Source of the DNA: Artemia franciscana
Lineage: Eukaryota; Arthropoda; Branchiopoda; Anostraca; Artemiidae
Length of the DNA stretch: 64,000 bases
Direction of reading: 5' to 3'
NCBI RefSeq assembly: GCF_032884065.1
Contig: NC_088873.1
Span: forward strand, 24,417,558 to 24,481,557
Positions 58,722 through 64,000 of the stretch are shown piece by piece. Position 1 is the first letter of the stretch. Each line of letters opens with the position of its first letter. The position numbers and the translations under genes were made by a program. The notes under the pieces were generated by a model, which was not told the DNA's origin, made no database searches, and was given only the letters and a program-made list of their open reading frames with translations.

Positions 58722-59605
58722 ATGGTTTACGGGATTATCCGTAATCTAAAACATTTATTTCCTTCAAATGTTATACGGTTATTAAATTTTTCTCTGATTC
58801 ATCTGTATATTTTGTATTACTCGTCTGTATGGCTTGGGACATTCCCCTCAATACTTCGCCCAATCCGCGTACTGCAGAAAAATGCCATTAGATCACTTTG
58901 TGGAATAGGGAACCGGGATACGGTCAGGTCAATGTACAGTATGATAAATATAATGCCTGCAGCCGGATTGCGTGATTTTTATACACTGGTTTTTATGTAT
59001 AAGTACCATTATGGGTGCGTTCCAGAATGTTTTACAGGAATTTTTCGGGATAGATCTAATATTCATGATCACATAACTCGAACAAGTGGAGATAATGAGG
59101 TTCCTAGCCTAGTTTCAAGTAGGACTGCTTTTTCAATTATTTATAGAGGGGCTAAGCTATGGAATAAGCTTGTTCCAAGTATCAAAGAATTGCCCATTAA
59201 TCAATTTAAAGCCGTGCTGCGTGTGGGGTTTCTTGATAGGTATGCCTTTGAAATAGATTGAAATTGATTGATTTAATATTGGGAATAATTGTTTATTGTT
59301 TTTTGTTTTTTTTTCTGTTTTCTTTTCTTTGCTTCGGAATCATGATATTATGTTGTTTGATTGTGTATGAATTAATATTGATTAATTATTATAATTCATA
59401 ATAATTATGAATTAATACACGGTTTCACCTTTCAGCTCATTTTAGATTAACTCATTGTTTTTTTTTGTTTTTTGTTTTTTTCTCTTCTATTTTTTGTTCT
59501 TGTTTGTTAGTAACACTCCTTCGCAAGCAACGCTTTTGGTGTGCTACCGATTGATTTTGTCTATGTTATTTCCTTTGGTTAATAAATTAATACTACTATT
59601 ACTAT
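58722..59605 (+). mobile_element. LINE 3' end (RT C-terminal domain), 5'-truncated
   Basis: 179 open codons: GIIRNLKHLFPSNVIRLLNF, HLYILYYSSVWLGTFPSI, LQKNAIRSLCGIGNRD and AKLWNKLVPSIKELPINQFK. This is the post-RT region of CR1/Jockey-group LINEs. It ends in a 3' UTR with AATACTACTATTACTATA. Inserted opposite to the TBC1D30-like gene, just upstream of exon 58694. Confidence 0.8.
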
Positions 59606-59755
59606 ATTTGTAAATGATTGTGTCAATCAAGAGAAACAGGCAAAGGTGTGATCCTCTGCTTGTTAATCATATTAAAATCACAAGATTGATAACCTTAATA
59701 AAAGGTTCTTAAATTCTTTCTTGAATTTTACTTTTACTGATCAACATTTACGACT

Positions 59756-59765
59756 AAAAAAAAAG

Positions 59766-59811
<46 letters not shown>

Positions 59812-59818
59812 GTTCCTG
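59756..59818. repeat. Poly(A) tract of 63 bases
   Basis: Pure A apart from one G. It lies 150 bp after the LINE tail at 59605 and may mark a separate retro-insertion or be a plain microsatellite. Confidence 0.9.
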
Positions 59819-60335
59819 ACTATTAATGTTATTAATGACTATTAATAGTTTGAAAAGAACAAAGAGGCATTATTAGAAATGCAGAAAATTCCTGAAACAT
59901 TAAAAAAAATATATATAAATTGGGTAGCAGGGCAAGCTCTAAGCCACCCTGTTCTAGGTTTGAAACTTTTGAATCTTAATATGCAGAGCTTTTTAGTGAC
60001 AAATTAAATTCACATCAGGATCCCGTACTATATATTTGGCTGGCTTAAAAAAAAACTGAAAGTACATCAACGGTGCCGCACATCAAGTCAAAAATTTCAA
60101 CTGTGTCCTTTTTTCATTTCAAAAAGTAATGCTCCATATACATGTCCGGGAATTTGCTGATAAATTTTCAAACACTACCGATTGTGCAAGCTCAGCAATG
60201 ATGTTAAGCAGAAAAATTTTATGTAGAAACAGAACAATAAATTACGTGAAAAACGCACTTGGAATATAGAAGTCACGGTAAAACAGAACAATAAGCATAA
60301 CTACTTCGCTTATTTAATATTTACTATTTATTAAT

Positions 60336-60556
60336 TTAAAAAGCTTTTTCCACAAAGCAAATTTTTCAAAGAAGAGTAAAGAGTTCCGTTAAGTCAAAAA
60401 TGAGCAGAAAAAAGTCAAATAATCTTCCAAGCGTAAAATTAATACGAATCACTATCAATTAACAACTGAAACTCAAAACGAACAGAAATTACAATAAATA
60501 GCCGAGTCAAAGTCAAAACAAGCAAAAACTAAGATGAATAGGGCCGATAACCTTCA
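60336..60556. repeat. Half copy of the 34536-35163 foldback family
   Basis: AAGCTTTTTCCACAAAGC, AGTAAAGAGTTCCGTTAAG, CGAACAGAAATTACAATAAA and GATGAATAGGGC follow the same order as the left arm at 34536. No matching inverse arm nearby. Confidence 0.6.
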
Positions 60557-60619
60557 CACTTTCTCCAGACCAGAAGATAATTTACGCTTTCCCCCCCGAG
60601 TTTTTCGCCTTAATACCCT

Positions 60620-61220
60620 ATTTCAGTAGTAGTAGTAGCGGCAGCAGAATTAATAGCAGTAGCCCAGGCTTTAGTGGCAGTAGCAATAGAAGTAGTAATA
60701 ATAGTAACAGCAGTAGTAGTATGAGTAGAAGCACTAGCACTAGGATGGAAATATTTTCTTTTGGTTAGTCCAATATTCCTCAAAACAAGCCCTGTTAGTT
60801 TCAACTTCACACACCTAACTATTCCTAAGATATTGCTGTTACACCCTTTTGACAACCGGCATACAGACGGCAGTTAATAACCTGTATGTTCATATACTTC
60901 TAAAAATTTTCGTTTCAATGCTCTTGGCCTTACAAGTAGTTGCAATAGAAATAGCAGTAGTTGTAGTAGTAACAGTAGTAAATGTAGCAGTAACAGCAGT
61001 ATTAGCAGTAATATGCAAATATTGCCTTTTGGTGAGATGATCTTCCCCTTTCAGCATTCTCTGAAAGTTCTAGCTTAAACACCCAAATCAATTCTTGAGA
61101 TACGCTATTTTGACAATGTGCATGCACATAACGTCTTTTGATTTAGTTCAAAATGCCCTCAATGCTGTAAATGAAGTATTGTGGTAATAGTACTAGTGGA
61201 AATTGTAGTAGCATTGGTAG
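60620..61220. repeat. Imperfect ~310-bp tandem repeat containing (AGT/AGC)n blocks
   Basis: Trinucleotide-rich blocks at 60625-60745, 60933-61015 and 61170-61220 are each followed by related sequence (ATATTTTCTTTTGGTTAG / ATATTGCCTTTTGGTGAG; CTAAGATATTGCTGTTAC / TTGAGATACGCTATTTTG). Confidence 0.65.
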
Positions 61221-62269
61221 CATGTAAATAAATTTGGTAGCATGGGTAGCATGTAAATAAATTTGATCATTTCCCTTTAAGTTTTAAAATCGCTCCATAC
61301 TTTCAGTTAAAAAAAAACTTGTTTTTTTATTTAATCTACATAGCTGAAGCCAACAAAACCTCTACAATAGGATTTTCTTATAGATAAATACACTGTATAC
61401 ATTTGTTTAAAAACATTGAAGAGCTTCATATAAATAAAAAAAAAATTACTATTTAAAATTGCTGAAAACTAAGTATTTGCCACCTCAAAGAAATTTCTTA
61501 GCGGGGCTGATAATGATCTGCCTTGCCTTTTCTACTTCTTTACTGGTAGATATGGGAATGTAGCATTTTAGTTGTATACAGAAATATTTAATTAATTCCT
61601 GCTCCCCCTACCTCTTTCAATATCTATCTGAAAACTTATGAAGAGGATGCAGTTTCTTCATTAAAATGTACTTTCTAGGAAACTGCCCTGCACCCACCTA
61701 TACGATTACTCACCCCCCCTCTTATTATAGCTGATACGCAATTAAAGATCACCAAGCGTAGCCTAATTTCACTACAAATAAAGCGAATCAAATTGGTTGA
61801 ATCCATCACTGCCAACGTGTGACATTACTTCTTTTGAAACGGGAAAGCCTAACATATAGTTATTGATACTTTTAATTCAATTAAAATCTCAGAATGGTCT
61901 AAATAAATAAAATTTATTTATTTATTTTCATCAGTTACAAAACCAAAAAACATCTTTCAAAAAAATGGCGTCGCACCAAGAAAAACTTTACAGTTTTGTA
62001 GACGTACGACAATAACAAGTAAAAATATAACCATAATCAACTCAAACTCCAAATCGATCTCTCTTATTTTTAAAAAAAAAGCACAATATTTAACCCCCCC
62101 CCCCCCTAAAAAAAATAATTACTCTCTAACAAATGATCTTTCTTTTTTTTTCTTAAATGAAAGCTGGTAGATTGTGGGTAGCAAATAGATTGTAAATTCG
62201 TCCTCTTCGATGTAAAGCCTTAGTTCGGTGCCCTAGAATGGCAGAAAACAAGACTTTCCCTTGACCCAA
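61221..62269. other. Unrecognised right-hand region
   Basis: End of a palindrome block (ATCGCTCCATACTTTCAGTT) near 61289-61310 and an AAATAAATAAAATTTATTTA stretch near 61900-61925 that may be a LINE tail. No gene. Confidence 0.4.
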
Positions 62270-62760
62270 TCTGTATGGTCACTTAAACCAGAGTCTTAAA
62301 CTTTACGTTTGAATGAGCTCCTTCCCAATTATCTTGGACCTTCGATTTGATACAATCAATCCTTGCAAAAAAAAAAAAAAAACAACAAATAAACATGCAT
62401 TGACGATGTTTCTTCTGAAAAAGAATTCGAAATTTGAAATTTTGAAGATTGAAGCTAGAGAGTCTCAGCTGTTGGGTTCTCTGATATGGCAAATTTAATA
62501 AAGGGATTTTCAGTAAGACCGCTTGTATTTTTGGGGGTATTTCTTCTTTTTTTTATAATTAAGGCATGTTTTCTGAAATATTTGGCTTTGGGTTGGTGAG
62601 AATAACCTTATAGAATTTTATATATTTAGAATCAGCACAAAAAGTTAACACTGCCAGTGTAGCAATTGTTAGGAAAAGTCCATTTTTCTTTTGGTGAATA
62701 TTGATCCAAGTCACTTCTTACTTCCAGGGTTTTTATCACAAATTATTTGACAACAATCTC
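62270..62760 (+). repeat. Modular repeat body, strongly diverged
   Basis: Order of landmarks matches 9780-10241: GAATGAGC, A-run with AAACAACAAATAAAC, GATGTTTCTTCTG, GGGTTCTCTGATA, TATATTTAGAATCAGCA. Old copy. Confidence 0.5.
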
Positions 62761-63589
62761 TTGTGGCAAACTTTTATTTTAACCTGTTCAATTTACTTAG
62801 CTGAATAGGACAATAAAAATAAAGAGGGTCAATTTGACAGGTGGATAGCAAGTTTAAATTTTGTTTATCTTCAATTATTGTAAAATTGCACAAGGACGAG
62901 TCTGTTAAAACCTACGGAAGCAATAAATCTTTCAGTAATTTTGGCTTGAATTTAATTTTCTTTTAAGATTAGAAGCATAATATTTTAATATATTATTGAT
63001 TAAATAAATTGATCCCTTTGCCAGGAATCCCTGTCGCTTAAAATTTACTGTATTTTGTTTAATTTTGCTTGCAATTTAATTGCACTTTTTAATTGAGAGT
63101 TTTTCCCTAAAAGTATTTAAAAACTAACTTATTCCTGCGAAAACAATAACCTGAAATAAATATCCCCTATCATACAACCACCACTACTATTTTGGAGTCC
63201 GCCCCCTCGGAAAATTTTCTGCTGGCGCCCCTGAGCACACCAACTTATTACTTTTGTTTCTACTTATTTTTGTTTCATGTAAGGACCATATTTTCTTTGT
63301 TAGTGTAATCGTTAGTGCATTTGGACATTGAAAATAACATAATAACAGCATATGGAGTTATACACGTTAATAAATTTAAGAGGATACAAGGCTACAAATT
63401 CAAGATGAGAAAAACCCTTTAAAAGAAAATAGACATGAAAATTTCACATTTATGACAACTAGGGATGAAAAATCTACAGTACTCATCCGATCAAAATTCA
63501 TCCGATCAAATCTACAAGTCATCCGATCAAAATTTTGATTCATGTTCATCAGCATACTCGAGAGGTCAAGCAATCATGCCTCTCGGGAT
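62761..63589. other. Unrecognised right-hand region
   Basis: AT-rich. CATCCGATCAAAATT is repeated three times at 63485-63540. I do not recognise upstream TBC1D30-like exons here. Confidence 0.4.
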
Positions 63590-64000
63590 GACACGACCCT
63601 GGATGTTGTCGTGGTGGGGTGGGGGTATTTTCTTCAGGAGAGACTCCCCATGGGAGAATTTCACACAGGATTTTACAATTGAGACATTGTGAGAGGAAAA
63701 CTTCCAAGAAAAATTTTTTGCGGAGGGAGGATTTTTGGCATGATTTGAAAAACGATTAAAAATCGAAAGCAAAAACAATTCTTTTTCAAACAAAAGTAGG
63801 CTCAAAACAACTTTCTATGTGGAATTGTCCACAAAAAGTTTTTCTTGGGAATATTCAGAGGGGATGGAATTGCCTTGGGGAGGGGATCTTACGTGGGAGG
63901 AAGTTTCCGAGGAGAAATTTTCTTGGGCTGGGGGATTGTCCATGGAGACCAACGATGGATTTTTCCGCATTATTTAAAAAACAACCAGAAGTTGAATAAG
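63590..64000. repeat. Degenerate ~17-bp minisatellite
   Basis: Units such as GGGGATGGAATTGCCTT, GGGAGGAAGTTTCCGA, GGAGAAATTTTCTTG and GGGGGATTGTCCATGG between 63860 and 63945. Short open frames here reflect the repeat, not a gene. The window ends inside it. Confidence 0.6.

Overview
The window is nuclear DNA from an animal, most likely an arthropod (insect or crustacean; exact group not resolved). It is AT-rich, with multi-kilobase introns, GT-AG splice sites, and many non-LTR LINE remnants, hAT-type MITEs, foldback repeats and a Penelope-like retroelement. No bacterial-style operon, CRISPR array or prophage is visible.

Two host genes lie tail to tail. On the + strand, positions 1148-20088, six exons encode an adiponectin receptor homologue (AdipoR, PAQR family); all splice phases match and only the 5' end is outside the window. 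On the - strand, from 58694 down to 30775, five exons encode the C-terminal half of a TBC1D30-like Rab GAP: the end of the TBC domain, the APFPFP...REKYTY block, a coiled segment and a conserved FSPFP tail. Its N-terminal exons are off the right edge, and at least one exon between 45421 and 43638 is still missing because the phases do not meet.

The AdipoR introns carry a 718-bp hAT-like MITE with an 8-bp target duplication, further hAT-like MITEs, a LINE 3' end, an RTE-like LINE (16430-18550), a tRNA-derived SINE, a 73-bp tandem array and a long (TC)n tract five bases after a splice donor. The intergenic 20.1-30.8 kb holds a head-to-head pair of Penelope-like elements. They were inserted with a 12-bp target duplication into an older repeat, and each copy has a hammerhead ribozyme-like fold near its 3' end. 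The TBC1D30 introns hold a tRNA-Lys-like remnant, three foldback families, a Merlin-like transposase fragment and more LINE ends.

The strongest candidate for something undescribed is a modular non-autonomous repeat family, best seen at 52394-54123. Its order is long palindrome, spacer, second palindrome, a degenerate ~17-bp minisatellite, a body of about 0.65 kb and a terminal 9-bp hairpin. The same order recurs at 39655-40842 and, inverted and split by the Penelope pair, at 27485-22198. The layout resembles Helentron-associated (HINE) elements, but that assignment is inference.
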